Shown here in pieces: positions 18,090 through 25,933 of a DNA stretch of 64,000 nucleotides. Numbering within the stretch: position 1 is the stretch's first letter; the number at the start of each line of letters is the position of its first letter. The DNA comes from Leifsonia sp. Root4. Its GTDB lineage: Bacteria > Actinomycetota > Actinomycetes > Actinomycetales > Microbacteriaceae. The notes beneath the pieces were generated by a model that saw nothing but the letters and a program-made list of their open reading frames with translations, was not told the DNA's origin and did not search any database. Both the position numbers and the translations under genes were made by a program. The stretch spans positions 385,685 through 449,684 of the forward strand of contig NZ_LMDN01000003.1 of assembly GCF_001425085.1 (NCBI RefSeq). Reading direction: 5' to 3'.

Positions 18090-18836
18090 ATGGACGCACC
18101 CGAACATCAGCGATGCCGATCAGTGTCACATCGCTTGCGGCGATGGCCGCACACGGTGCTGGGTCCACTTTTCTGGGGATGGTTCAAGGCCAGGACACAC
18201 GAGCAATGCGAATGGCGTTACCCAACAGGGCCAGCCGAAATCAACATTGCCGGAACCTGCCCCGCCCGCATCCTCGTGATTGGTGACGGCCCCGCAGCAG
18301 GGTGCGGCGTGCGGTCCCACCAACTGGGTATCGCCGGACATCTGGGCAGACACCTCTTTTCACACATCCAGCGCGGCGTTGTGGTGACCGTCGCTGCTCA
18401 ACCCGCTGCGTCGGCGCGCTCGACCCGCAAGTGCCTCGGCGATCTTGACATCGAAGGCTATGACTCGATTGTGCTCATGCTCGCTACAACCGACGCCTTC
18501 TGTCTCACCAGTCGCCGTAGTTGGCGGCGCAACATGACTGGCCTTGTACACGCTTTGAAGTCCACGAAAGCATCGTCCGTCTTCGTGACGACCACCGCCA
18601 GTGTGCACTTGGCAAGGCGCCTGACCCCGTTCGCGCGCCGGATGACAGGCAGACACGCGCGGGCCCTCAATGTCGAAACCAGTCGAATCTGCGCTCAAAC
18701 AAACACCCCGCTGATTCAATTGGATGCTGCCTCCGACCTCACATCCCGTACCTATGCAAAGTGGGGTCGCCGTATCGGAACGCACGTCGCGCGCTCTCTG
18801 CAGAAGGGAGACGCTGCAACCGCGTTCCAAACGTGA
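18090..18836 (+). CDS. SGNH/GDSL-hydrolase-like protein lacking the usual Ser
   Basis: Protein of 248 aa. ARILVIGDGPAAGCGV near residue 60 is block I of the SGNH fold, YDSIVLMLATTDAF corresponds to block III, and the run FVTTTASV then HARALN to later strands. In typical members block I is GDS with Ser as nucleophile; here it is GDG, so esterase activity by the usual mechanism is doubtful. A short Trp-rich N-terminus precedes the domain. The ATG at 18090 was chosen because the upstream 70 residues of open frame look non-coding. It may be a decaying or a non-catalytic member. Confidence 0.6.
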   Translation: MDAPEHQRCRSVSHRLRRWPHTVLGPLFWGWFKARTHEQCEWRYPTGPAEINIAGTCPARILVIGDGPAAGCGVRSHQLGIAGHLGRHLFSHIQRGVVVTVAAQPAASARSTRKCLGDLDIEGYDSIVLMLATTDAFCLTSRRSWRRNMTGLVHALKSTKASSVFVTTTASVHLARRLTPFARRMTGRHARALNVETSRICAQTNTPLIQLDAASDLTSRTYAKWGRRIGTHVARSLQKGDAATAFQT

Positions 18837-18898
18837 GCTACGAGCTCCACGAACTTGTCCTTGACCTCATCCACCGACTTCTGTCCGAGGTTGCGGAC
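18827..18898 (-). pseudogene. RNA polymerase alpha C-terminal-domain relic
   Basis: The minus strand reads VRNLGQKSVDEVKDKFVELV, the signature of the second helix-hairpin-helix of RpoA's C-terminal domain. The preceding helices (normally SVRxYNxLKRxGI) are not found in the same frame, and the housekeeping rpoA ribosomal-protein context is absent. It is a fragment of a duplicated or orphan alpha-CTD protein. Confidence 0.5.
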
Positions 18899-19119
18899 GC
18901 ACGAGGTCGAGGCCCGGGCGTGCGGGTTCCTCGGTGGCAGTCTCAAAGGTGTGCTGCTAGTTGCCGCCGCATGTCGTGTTCGGAATGAGCGCAATGACGA
19001 AATCGCTGAAGCCTCTTGTCAGCGTGCGCGCTGCCGTCGCGAAGTGACGCTAAAGGACAAGGAGCGGCGACGGGGCCGTGCTACAGGATGCAACCAGCGC
19101 GGGACACCACCAGCTCCGG

Positions 19120-19125
19120 TAGCAT
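19120..19125 (+). promoter_or_regulatory. -10 element TAGCAT, leaderless spacing
   Basis: TANNNT hexamer exactly six bases before ATG 19132, the spacing expected when transcription starts at the start codon. Confidence 0.4.
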
Positions 19126-19131
19126 CTTCGG

Positions 19132-19257
19132 ATGACCTTCGATGCGCACGACGCGGGCACCGACGTTAACGGGATCCGCCGCGAGTCCCTCAGTTGGGGC
19201 CAGCTCGGCGATGCGGCGCCATCGCGTGCCGTCACGGTTGGGGATGATGCCGCGTGA
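19132..19257 (+). CDS. Possible 41-aa leader gene
   Basis: From ATG 19132 the frame reads MTFDAHDAGTDVNGIRRESL, then SWGQLGDAAP, and stops at TGA 19255-19257, overlapping the GTG of the S51 peptidase gene. A TAGCAT -10-like element six bases before the ATG suggests a leaderless message that begins here and reaches the peptidase by coupling. The peptide weakly recalls the start of AMP-forming ligases, so it could instead be a deletion remnant. Confidence 0.4.
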   Translation: MTFDAHDAGTDVNGIRRESLSWGQLGDAAPSRAVTVGDDAA

Positions 19258-19979
19258 GTGTGCACCTCATCGGCGGCGGCGCGACCACGAGTGCAGATGC
19301 CGCGCTCTACGCCCCGTTCGTCGCCGAAGCGACGCTGCGAGCGGGTCACGCGGGCCGCGCGCGGCCGCGCGTCGCCGTGATCTCACTGCACCCCGAGGCC
19401 GAGGAGAAGGCGGCGGCGCTCGGCGAGCTTCTGGCCGAAGCCGGAACGGGACCCGCGATCGAGCTGCGCCTGACCGCGGGGCGGCCAGGCGAGCCGATCG
19501 GGCTCGGCGCGATCGCAGACGTCGACGGCATCGCGGTTGGGGGCGGCTTCGTCGAGGACGTGCGCGCCGGGCTCGAGCCCGTGTTCGGCGAGTTGCGCCG
19601 GCTGGTCGCCGCGGGCGTGCCCTACCTCGGGGTCTCGGCCGGCGCGATGATTGCGGCGGAGGGCTCGCTTGGAAGCGGCTCGCGCATCGGCGGCGTGGTC
19701 GTCTCACCTGAGGACCCTGACGAAGCGGGCGAGGAGCTGGAGATCGACGCCGGCATCGGCCTCGTAGACGTGGCCGTAGAGGTACACGTGGCCGAGCGCG
19801 GCATGCTGTCCCGGTTGGTCGCTGCCGTCGAATCGGGGCTGGTCGCAGGCGGGCTCGGGATTGACGAGCGCACGGCCCTGATCGTGAGCGACGGCGGGCT
19901 CCGGGTCGAGGGCAAAGGAAACGTCTGGCGGGTGCTGCCGACCGGGGGCGGCGTGCTGGTCTCGACGATCGCCACGTGA
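19254..19979 (+). CDS. Peptidase S51 / cyanophycinase-like protein
   Basis: Protein of 241 aa with a class I glutamine amidotransferase-like fold. The start HLIGGGATT and the nucleophile elbow GVSAGAMI (Ser near residue 127) are those of family S51 (dipeptidase E, cyanophycinase); GIAVGGGFVED marks the strand before it. A serine hydrolase acting on Asp-containing peptides is the family role; the real substrate is unknown. The GTG start overlaps the stop of a 41-codon frame upstream, which probably supplies translation by coupling since no good ribosome site is visible. Confidence 0.85.
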   Translation: MSVHLIGGGATTSADAALYAPFVAEATLRAGHAGRARPRVAVISLHPEAEEKAAALGELLAEAGTGPAIELRLTAGRPGEPIGLGAIADVDGIAVGGGFVEDVRAGLEPVFGELRRLVAAGVPYLGVSAGAMIAAEGSLGSGSRIGGVVVSPEDPDEAGEELEIDAGIGLVDVAVEVHVAERGMLSRLVAAVESGLVAGGLGIDERTALIVSDGGLRVEGKGNVWRVLPTGGGVLVSTIAT

Positions 19980-20000
19980 AGGCACTCGTCTGGTTTCAGG

Positions 20001-20477
20001 TCAGAGGTTCGGACTGACCCGTGGCTCCAGGATCACAACCGCGGTCTCGGACGAACGACGCGCCGCAAGGCTGTCCAGCCCCGTATCGATCTCGCGCCAC
20101 CTAGACCACAGTCGCATGCGCTCGTCGCCCCGCGCGACGCGAGCGTGCACGAGGCGCGGGCCGTCCCGAACGACCACCCTCGCATCGGGTTGGGCCTGGA
20201 GATTGAGCCACCACGCCGGGTCCGGCTCTGCCCAACCGTTCATGGCCATCGTGACGAGGTTCGGACCGTCTTCGAAGTAGCCGAGGATCACCTCTCGCTC
20301 CTCGCCGGTGCGCCGCCCTACGGTGGTCAAGTAGAGCGTGCCCCAACCTTGAGGTTTGGGGCGCCACAACCCGACTCGTCCACGGGTGATTCGGTACATG
20401 CCCCGGTGGACTCTCCAGGCGAGCCTGACGAACCAGCGAGGCGGAATCCTCGGTCGTTCCTCCCGTGCTTTCGACAC
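20001..20477 (-). CDS. Deazaflavin(F420)-dependent nitroreductase family protein
   Basis: Protein of 158 aa of the Ddn/FDOR split-barrel family, which use F420H2 or related flavins to reduce quinones and nitro compounds. Family hallmarks: LYLTTVGRRTGEEREVILGY, PNLVTMAMNGW, and PAWWLNLQAQPDARVVV. GTG start; TAGACT lies six bases upstream on this strand and no ribosome site is seen, so the message is probably leaderless. The membrane-anchoring N-terminus (PPRWFVRLAWRVHRGMYRIT) is typical. It is divergent from an MDR oxidoreductase. Confidence 0.9.
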   Translation of the reverse strand: MSKAREERPRIPPRWFVRLAWRVHRGMYRITRGRVGLWRPKPQGWGTLYLTTVGRRTGEEREVILGYFEDGPNLVTMAMNGWAEPDPAWWLNLQAQPDARVVVRDGPRLVHARVARGDERMRLWSRWREIDTGLDSLAARRSSETAVVILEPRVSPNL

Positions 20478-20483
20478 GTGTGG

Positions 20484-20489
20484 AGTCTA
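20484..20489 (-). promoter_or_regulatory. -10 element TAGACT, leaderless spacing
   Basis: Minus-strand TANNNT hexamer six bases before the GTG start codon of the deazaflavin oxidoreductase. Confidence 0.4.
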
Positions 20490-20673
20490 CTCGCCCGCGA
20501 CCGCACCCACGATGGTCTCGGTGAAGCCAAGCCTGAAGCTGCGGTGGGGAGCCTGACCGTCACAGAACCCCTTCGTCGGCAGATTTCGACACGGCGCAGA
20601 TTCCTCCGCGCCTCCTGCGTAGGCTTGCCTGCGTGTCCAGGTCCCTGCGTCCCGCCCTTGACGGCCGATCAAC

Positions 20674-21627
20674 ATGAGAGCCGTCGTGTACGACCGGTAC
20701 GGCCCTCCCGAGGTCCTGAGGGTCGAAGAAATTCCGGTGCCATCGCCGGGCGCGAATCAGGTGCTCGTTGAGGTCGCCGCGACATCCGTCAATCTCTCGG
20801 ACTGGGAGGGGCTGACGGGAACTCCAGGGTACGCGCGGATCGGGGGGCTGCGTGCCCCGGCGCACCGGGTGCTGGGCTCCGACATTGCCGGGCGTGTCGC
20901 AGCCGTCGGCTCCGGCGCCACCCGGTTCCGTCTGGGCGAGGAGGTGTACGGCGACAATCTGGGCCTCATGGGTGGTTTCGCCGAGTACGCGGTGGCACCT
21001 GAAGCGGCGCTCGCGCACAAGCCTGCGGAGCTGACGTTCGCCGAGGCCTCGACGTTGCCTCAGGCGGCCTCGATCGCGCTTCAGGGAACCGCGAGCGCAC
21101 GTCGCGGGCAGCGCGTGCTGATCAACGGGGCGGGCGGCGGGGCGGGCTCGTTCGCGCTCCAGCTCGCCAGGCTCGCCGGGGCGCACGTTACTGGCGTCGA
21201 CAATGCGGGCAAGCTCGACTTCATGCGGGCGCTCGGCGCCGACGAGGTGGTTGACTATCGCAGCGAGGATTTCACCCGGCTTGGACGGTACGACCTCGTG
21301 CTCGATCTCGTGGCGCGCCGATCCGTGTTCCCCTACTGGCGGGCGCTGGCGCGCGGTGGCCGCTACCTCTGCGTCGGCGGAACCGTACGAACGCTGCTGG
21401 GGGTCGCTACGGTCGGGGCCGCTCTCGGCTTGCTCTCCGGGCGTCGGCTGGGGGTCCTCCCCGTGAGGCAAGGGCCGAAGCATTTCACGCCCGCCGCCGA
21501 GCGTTGCATGGCTGGCGACCTTCGCATCCACATCGACCAGGCCTTCCCTCTCGATGAGGTGCCTCGGGCGCTCGCCTATGTCGGTGAGGGTCGCGCGCGC
21601 GGCAAGGTGGTCATCACCCTTGAGTGA
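20674..21627 (+). CDS. Zinc-independent MDR alcohol dehydrogenase / quinone oxidoreductase
   Basis: Protein of 317 aa. GroES-like N-terminal half (VLVEVAATSVNLSDWEGL, VLGSDIAGRVAAVG) then a Rossmann fold with VLINGAGGGAGSFALQLARL. The Cys/His zinc ligands of true alcohol dehydrogenases are missing (Asn-Leu-Ser-Asp where Cys would be), so it should be a NADPH:quinone-type reductase. It ends with GKVVITLE as usual. The 3' end overlaps the convergent DUF5652 gene by 14 bp. Confidence 0.9.
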   Translation: MRAVVYDRYGPPEVLRVEEIPVPSPGANQVLVEVAATSVNLSDWEGLTGTPGYARIGGLRAPAHRVLGSDIAGRVAAVGSGATRFRLGEEVYGDNLGLMGGFAEYAVAPEAALAHKPAELTFAEASTLPQAASIALQGTASARRGQRVLINGAGGGAGSFALQLARLAGAHVTGVDNAGKLDFMRALGADEVVDYRSEDFTRLGRYDLVLDLVARRSVFPYWRALARGGRYLCVGGTVRTLLGVATVGAALGLLSGRRLGVLPVRQGPKHFTPAAERCMAGDLRIHIDQAFPLDEVPRALAYVGEGRARGKVVITLE

Positions 21628-21883
21628 GGATCTGGGCCTCCGCGCGCGACGTCCTACTGCGTGCGCCGCTGATCTTGAAGAGGTAGATGGCGTCGAGTAT
21701 GCCCAGTGTGTTCGTGACGAGGAGTGCGACAAACCACGGCTTTCTGCCGTCTCTGGCAGCTTGCCACAGCGAGGCGGCTTTCCAGCCGAGACTCCAGACG
21801 AGGGCGGCTAGGAACAGGCCCCGGGCTGCGGGGGTGTGTTCGCTCATCGATTGTGCCGGTGCGTGCCGCTGATTGTGCTTCAT
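21614..21883 (-). CDS. DUF5652 family membrane protein
   Basis: Protein of 89 aa with two transmembrane helices: LFLAALVWSLGWKAASLWQA and PWFVALLVTNTLGILDAIYL. This helix-loop-helix with K-P-W-F and N-T-L-G-I-L is the DUF5652 signature. The ATG was chosen because GGGAGG stands 10 bp upstream; longer open frame upstream is unlike the family. Function unknown. Confidence 0.75.
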   Translation of the reverse strand: MKHNQRHAPAQSMSEHTPAARGLFLAALVWSLGWKAASLWQAARDGRKPWFVALLVTNTLGILDAIYLFKISGARSRTSRAEAQILTQG

Positions 21884-22003
21884 GTCGATGCAACCTCCCG
21901 CTCTGCCGCTCCGCAGAGCGGAGCGGGCCCGGCCGACGCCGAGCTTCTCTCCATGATGCGGTGCAACGCCCTCCGATGCCACCGTCTGTGGCCCAGCGAG
22001 GGT

Positions 22004-22037
22004 CCGGTGCCGCACGAATCGTGTCGTGCGGCACCGG
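22004..22037. terminator. Strong hairpin between two minus-strand genes
   Basis: Perfect 14-bp arms (CCGGTGCCGCACGA and TCGTGCGGCACCGG) around a 6-nt loop, 34 bp beyond the stop of the DUF1254 gene and upstream of the DUF5652 gene. No T-run follows, as is common in high-GC actinobacteria. Confidence 0.7.
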
Positions 22038-22070
22038 GCCGAGGCATCCATCAGCGCTGTCGCGCGGTCG

Positions 22071-23516
22071 TCACTCGGTGACGCGGATGATCTCCGGCAG
22101 CTGCCAGCTCATGTCGAACCACGGCTCGAGCGGGCCGTACAGGCGCAGCACCGGCCACCAGGACTTGCCGGGAAGCGTCGGGATCCAGTTGGACTCTTTG
22201 CCCGCCGGTGCGGAAGCGCCGAACCACAGCACATAGGAACCGTCGGCTTCGGCTTGGAAGTGCTCGTCCAGACTCGACAGTGCCGGGTACGGCGCCGACT
22301 GCAGCAGCGATCGAGTCTGCGTGTCATAGACGTCGATCGCCCAGAAGTTCTTCGCCGGAGCATTCGCCGGCACCGTCAGCGAGTACGTGGCGGCGCCGTC
22401 CAGCAGCGCCCCATCGGAGTCCTCCGCCGTGTAGATGTAGGCCGATCCTGCACCGACCTGCGCGTGCGCCATTGCCGGCGTGATCACCGTCGCCGCGTAG
22501 TGGAACAGCGTGCGCGCGTCGAGGTTGCGCGCCCCGCCACTCAGGAACTCGTAGCTGCCGCCGACGAATGCGTTTTTCCAGGATGAACCCTCCCAGCGGA
22601 AGCTCTCGGGGTCGCGCGGCTTGTAGAGAATCGCGCGCGACATGGCGGCGCCCGTCCGAGCGGCATCGTCAAGGATGCCGCGCAGCCGCTCATCGGGCGC
22701 GAAGGGCGTGCCGTGCACGATGCCGAGCGAGCGCAGGGTACCCGCACGCTCGGGATCGAGCGCGGTGGCCGGCTCCTCGGCCACGAGCTCCGCGATCTCC
22801 TCGAAGAACGAGAAGTCGTTGGAGTGCACGGTGTTGAGCACCTGGTCGGCGATGTTCACAAAGGTGTTCTCCGGGGCGGCGTCGGCGTCGCTGAGTCGGT
22901 AGATTCTGGACTGCTTGATGGCGGGGACACCGCCCAGAGCGCGGATCACGAGGAAGTTCGTGAAGGTCGGGCTCTCGTAGGTGAAGTACCCCTCGGGTCG
23001 CTCGCCGTCGTAGCCCGGGGGCAGGAAGAGGTACTTGCCGCCGGCACCGTGGTCGGGGCCGGGGATGCCCATGTCGGCGACGTAGCGGAACCAGAAGTCA
23101 TCCACGACGCACAGCGACTGCGCGGGTACCTCGATGACCGTCGGACCCCACGCCTTCAGGTCGAGGAACCCCACACCATATGTGGTCTCGGTGTTCGGGG
23201 TGAGCCAGAGGGCTCCGGAGTTGCACTTCGGGTCGGTGTAACCGATCTTGTCGGGGGAGTCGACACCGGCGGTGCGCAGACCTTTGCGGAAGGCGACCAG
23301 CGAAGCCCCGGGAATCGTGTTCATGAACGCAGTGATGCCGCGGACCAGGTCGAGACCGTCGAAGATCGACTGCACCGACTCGGGCTTGGGTACTCCGTCG
23401 AAGAACTCGAACTCACCGAACGGCGTCGACAGCCGATCGGGTGTCGAGACGTGGGACACCTCCTCGGCGAGCTCCGCCTGCGTCAGGCCAGGGCCCTTGG
23501 TTCCTTCGATTGCCAT
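22071..23516 (-). CDS. DUF1254/DUF1214 domain protein
   Basis: Protein of 481 aa. The N-terminal DUF1254 part shows NTETTYGVGFLDLKAWGPTV and IPGPDHGAGGKYLFLPPGYD; the C-terminal DUF1214 part has YSLTVPANAPAKNFWAIDVY, LDEHFQAEADGSYVLWFG and NWIPTLPGKSWWPVLRLYGP. These proteins are widespread and of uncertain function. No signal peptide is present, unlike many relatives. GAGGGG six bases before ATG 23516 favours this start over one two codons upstream. Confidence 0.88.
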   Translation of the reverse strand: MAIEGTKGPGLTQAELAEEVSHVSTPDRLSTPFGEFEFFDGVPKPESVQSIFDGLDLVRGITAFMNTIPGASLVAFRKGLRTAGVDSPDKIGYTDPKCNSGALWLTPNTETTYGVGFLDLKAWGPTVIEVPAQSLCVVDDFWFRYVADMGIPGPDHGAGGKYLFLPPGYDGERPEGYFTYESPTFTNFLVIRALGGVPAIKQSRIYRLSDADAAPENTFVNIADQVLNTVHSNDFSFFEEIAELVAEEPATALDPERAGTLRSLGIVHGTPFAPDERLRGILDDAARTGAAMSRAILYKPRDPESFRWEGSSWKNAFVGGSYEFLSGGARNLDARTLFHYAATVITPAMAHAQVGAGSAYIYTAEDSDGALLDGAATYSLTVPANAPAKNFWAIDVYDTQTRSLLQSAPYPALSSLDEHFQAEADGSYVLWFGASAPAGKESNWIPTLPGKSWWPVLRLYGPLEPWFDMSWQLPEIIRVTE

Positions 23517-23727
23517 GCTCATCCCCTCGTCGAGTGATATCCGGTGAGTCCTCGGCGTTTCTTGAACTCCTCAGCGATTCTGGCAGCGGCGGCGTGTGGA
23601 CGCACCCACTCGGGACGCTCTGCGGTGAGAATCACGGAAATCGCGCTATGCATCGCTCTCGGCGGAAGACGATGCTGAACCTCGGTCCACCCCGCTCCGA
23701 GGGTCGACCGAGGATGAAAGGGTAGTC

Positions 23728-24198
23728 ATGGCAGAAACGCCGATTGATGAACTGGGACCGGTTGATTTCGTGATCATCGAATTCCCCGCCGGGGAAGCGA
23801 ACTTCACCGGCGAGATCGCCGATGAACTCGTCAGGCTCGTGGATGCCGGCACGATCCGTCTGATCGACATGCTGGTCTTGCACAAGGCCGACGACGGTTC
23901 TGTCGACGCGCTCGAGCTGGGTGATCTCGACGACCTGGGGCCGCTGACGCGCCTCGAGGCCGAGCTCGCCGAGCTACTCGCCGAAGACGATGTCGCGCAC
24001 CTCGCCGCCGCAATGGAACCGGGAAGCGTGGCGGGGGTCATCGTGTACGAGAACCTCTGGGCGGCGACGTTCGGCGCCGCCGCGCGCCGCGCCGGTGGAC
24101 AGTTCATCGCGAACGGCCGAATCCCCATCCAGGGCATCATCGCGTCGCTCGAAGCGGACGCGGAACCGGATGCCGAACTCGAGACGATTGGAGCCTGA
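23728..24198 (+). CDS. DUF6325 family protein
   Basis: Acidic protein of 156 aa with the DUF6325 pattern: GPVDFVIIEFP, then LVDAGTIRLIDMLVLHK, then PGSVAGVIVYENLWAATFGA. The fold resembles a general-stress-type alpha/beta domain, but biochemistry is unknown. It is followed after one base by the Ala-Arg-Thr-repeat gene, whose ribosome site lies inside this gene's end, so the two are coupled. A paralogue lies at 24977-25411 with the same order of motifs. Confidence 0.8.
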   Translation: MAETPIDELGPVDFVIIEFPAGEANFTGEIADELVRLVDAGTIRLIDMLVLHKADDGSVDALELGDLDDLGPLTRLEAELAELLAEDDVAHLAAAMEPGSVAGVIVYENLWAATFGAAARRAGGQFIANGRIPIQGIIASLEADAEPDAELETIGA

Positions 24199-24199
24199 G

Positions 24200-24403
24200 A
24201 TGTTGAGAGCAGCACGAGTTGGCCGCGTCGGCGTTGTCGGCGCCCCGGTTGCACGCACGGCAGTGGTCGCGGCGGTGACGCCCGGGCGGGCGCCGATTGC
24301 CCGCACGGCAGCAGTGGCTGCAGCGGTGACACCCGGCCGACCGGTCGCACGCACGGCCGCGGTCGCGGCAGCAGTGACGCCAGGACGGCGTCGCCGAATC
24401 TGA
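24200..24403 (+). CDS. 67-aa protein made of three ART-(A/V)VAA-VTPGR repeats
   Basis: The protein is almost wholly three copies of a 16-17-residue unit: PVARTAVVAAVTPGR, PIARTAAVAAAVTPGR and PVARTAAVAAAVTPGR, ending RRRI. The DNA repeats with a period of about 45-51 bp. The unit resembles the N-terminal ARTAVVAGTAAAVSG segment of the SHOCT protein at 25469, which occurs once there. It is short and hydrophobic with Arg at regular spacing, so a membrane-associated amphipathic helix is plausible. GGAG seven bases before the ATG supports translation. Confidence 0.7.
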   Translation: MLRAARVGRVGVVGAPVARTAVVAAVTPGRAPIARTAAVAAAVTPGRPVARTAAVAAAVTPGRRRRI

Positions 24404-24509
24404 GGCAGAGCCCCTCTTCCGGGTTCAGAGGATTGCCGCTCTGGCGTCTCATTTCCCACGATTTCCGTGATGAATGCCGACGCCGTGCTGGCTAGTGTCC
24501 TCACAGTGA

Positions 24510-24531
24510 CAGGGCCCATCGATGGGCCCTG
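24510..24531. promoter_or_regulatory. Perfect palindrome then (ATC)/(AAC) runs in the 5' UTR
   Basis: CAGGGCCCAT, CG, ATGGGCCCTG form a perfect 22-bp palindrome. It is followed directly by four ATC and three AAC units (24538-24562) and then AAGGAG, the ribosome site of the gene at 24574. It may be a terminator of the previous unit or a regulatory hairpin of the next. Confidence 0.55.
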
Positions 24532-24573
24532 CGCGAAATCATCATCATCATCAACAACAACAAGGAGTATTCA

Positions 24574-24951
24574 ATGGAATTCTGGACCTTTCTGGCGTGG
24601 ATGTTTTGGGCGTACGTCTTCTTCGCGTGCATCTGGATCTTCATCTCGATCGTCATCGACATCTTCCGCGATCACACTCTGGGAGGCGGAGCGAAGGCCC
24701 TGTGGCTGATCTTCCTGGTCTTCCTGCCATTCCTCGGCGCCCTGATCTACCTGATCGCTCGTGGCCGCTCGATGAGCGAGCGCGGTGCAGCCGAGGCGAG
24801 CAAGGTCCAGCAGGCCAACAACGATTACATCCGCAGCGTCGCTGGCGCGAGCTCACCGGCTGCAGAGATCGACAAGGCGCAGCAGCTGCTTGCGAACGGC
24901 ACGATCACTCAGGCCGAGTTCGATGCGCTCAAGGCCAAGGCACTCGCCTGA
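24574..24951 (+). CDS. PLDc_N membrane domain plus SHOCT domain protein
   Basis: Protein of 125 aa. Two membrane helices (residues about 3-27 and 47-67; WLIFLVFLPFLGALIYLIAR is the PLDc_N signature) lead into a linker and a C-terminal SHOCT helix pair (EIDKAQQLLANGTITQAEFD). SHOCT domains are oligomerisation or lipid-proximal modules. AAGGAG six bases before ATG. It shares a cluster with two DUF6325 genes and a second SHOCT gene. Confidence 0.88.
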   Translation: MEFWTFLAWMFWAYVFFACIWIFISIVIDIFRDHTLGGGAKALWLIFLVFLPFLGALIYLIARGRSMSERGAAEASKVQQANNDYIRSVAGASSPAAEIDKAQQLLANGTITQAEFDALKAKALA

Positions 24952-24976
24952 AGCGCCGACGAGAGGGATGCGAACG

Positions 24977-25411
24977 ATGACTGATCTCGAATACGGGCCC
25001 GTCGAGCTGGTGCTCGCTGAGTTCGACGGCGACCTGCCCAATCCCGGCGTTATTGAGGCGATCAGTGCACTCGTGGATGCCGGAACGGTGCGCTTGCTCG
25101 ACCTGGTCCTCATCGCGCGTGACGAGGACGGCACGGTGAACTACCTGGAGTTGGACGACACGGGGATCGAGTTCGGCGAGCTGAATCTTGTCGCCGATGG
25201 GATCGCGGGCGATGAGGACGTTCAGGAACTCGGTGGCCGCTTGGCGCCGGGATCCTCCGCACTGCTGCTGGTGGTCGAACTCCTCTGGGTCAAGAACCTG
25301 GCCTCCCGACTACTGGAGTCTGGCGGCCGGGTGGTGGATGCGATCCGCATTCCCGCTCCCGTGGTGAGCGCGATCGTCGCCGAAGCCATGGCCGAGTCGG
25401 TCGCCGAATAG
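24977..25411 (+). CDS. DUF6325 family protein, second copy
   Basis: Protein of 144 aa, paralogous to the one at 23728: GPVELVLAEFDGD, ISALVDAGTVRLLDLVLIAR and PGSSALLLVVELLWVKNLAS align motif by motif. It begins 26 bp after the PLDc_N-SHOCT gene and is followed 58 bp later by an ART-SHOCT gene, giving a repeated DUF6325/ART arrangement. Function unknown. Confidence 0.8.
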   Translation: MTDLEYGPVELVLAEFDGDLPNPGVIEAISALVDAGTVRLLDLVLIARDEDGTVNYLELDDTGIEFGELNLVADGIAGDEDVQELGGRLAPGSSALLLVVELLWVKNLASRLLESGGRVVDAIRIPAPVVSAIVAEAMAESVAE

Positions 25412-25468
25412 AACAAGCGCCGGCGTTCGCACCGGCACACAACACAACGAGGAACTGAGGGACACGAC

Positions 25469-25801
25469 ATGCCGTTGATGAGAAGAATGGGCCGTCCGGG
25501 ACTGATCGGGATGGCCGCCCGCACAGCGGTGGTGGCCGGCACGGCCGCCGCGGTGAGCGGCAACGTCGCGCGCCGCCAGCAGAAGCGCGCTCAGGACGAC
25601 TACGAGCAGCACCAGTACGAGCTGCAGGAAGAGGCGGCCGCGATGGCCCCCGCTCCTGTCGCGGCGGTGCCGCAGGCAGCACCGGCTGCAGCGCCCGCCG
25701 GCGATGTGGTCTCGCAGTTGCAGGCGCTCGCCTCGCTCAAAGCGCAGGGCGTGTTGAGCGACGCGGAGTTTGACGCCGCGAAGGCCAAGCTGCTCGCATG
25801 A
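25469..25801 (+). CDS. SHOCT domain protein with N-terminal ART segment
   Basis: Protein of 110 aa: a basic N-terminus (PLMRRMGRPGLIGM), an Ala-rich segment ARTAVVAGTAAAVSG, a charged helix (RRQQKRAQDDYEQHQYELQE), a Pro/Ala linker and a SHOCT domain (QLQALASLKAQGVLSDAEFD). It shares the ART segment with the 67-aa repeat protein upstream. A strong terminator follows. Confidence 0.85.
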   Translation: MPLMRRMGRPGLIGMAARTAVVAGTAAAVSGNVARRQQKRAQDDYEQHQYELQEEAAAMAPAPVAAVPQAAPAAAPAGDVVSQLQALASLKAQGVLSDAEFDAAKAKLLA

Positions 25802-25829
25802 TCGTGCGTCGGCGATGACCGGCGCGGAA

Positions 25830-25866
25830 GGGGGCGACCAGACGGCACAGCCGTCGGGTCGCCCCC
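25830..25866. terminator. Bidirectional terminator
   Basis: Arms GGGGGCGACC-A-GACGGC and GCCGTC-G-GGTCGCCCCC pair over 16 bp with one mismatch and a 3-nt loop. It lies between the convergent SHOCT and SulP genes and can serve both. Confidence 0.75.
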
Positions 25867-25933
25867 GTTGGTCCCGGGCGCGGGCGGTCATCGCAGTTGT
25901 AGCCCGGCGAGAACCGCTGTGCGCTGGGCGACG

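Noticed and set aside
20560-21732. Long minus-strand open frame of 390 codons
   Set aside because: It lies antisense to a clear MDR gene and its composition (Arg/Glu/His-rich) is that of a high-GC shadow frame.
24200-24403. CRISPR-like array suggested by three repeats of about 48 bp
   Set aside because: The repeats are in frame, encode a periodic protein and have no unique spacers. No CRISPR array was found anywhere in the window.
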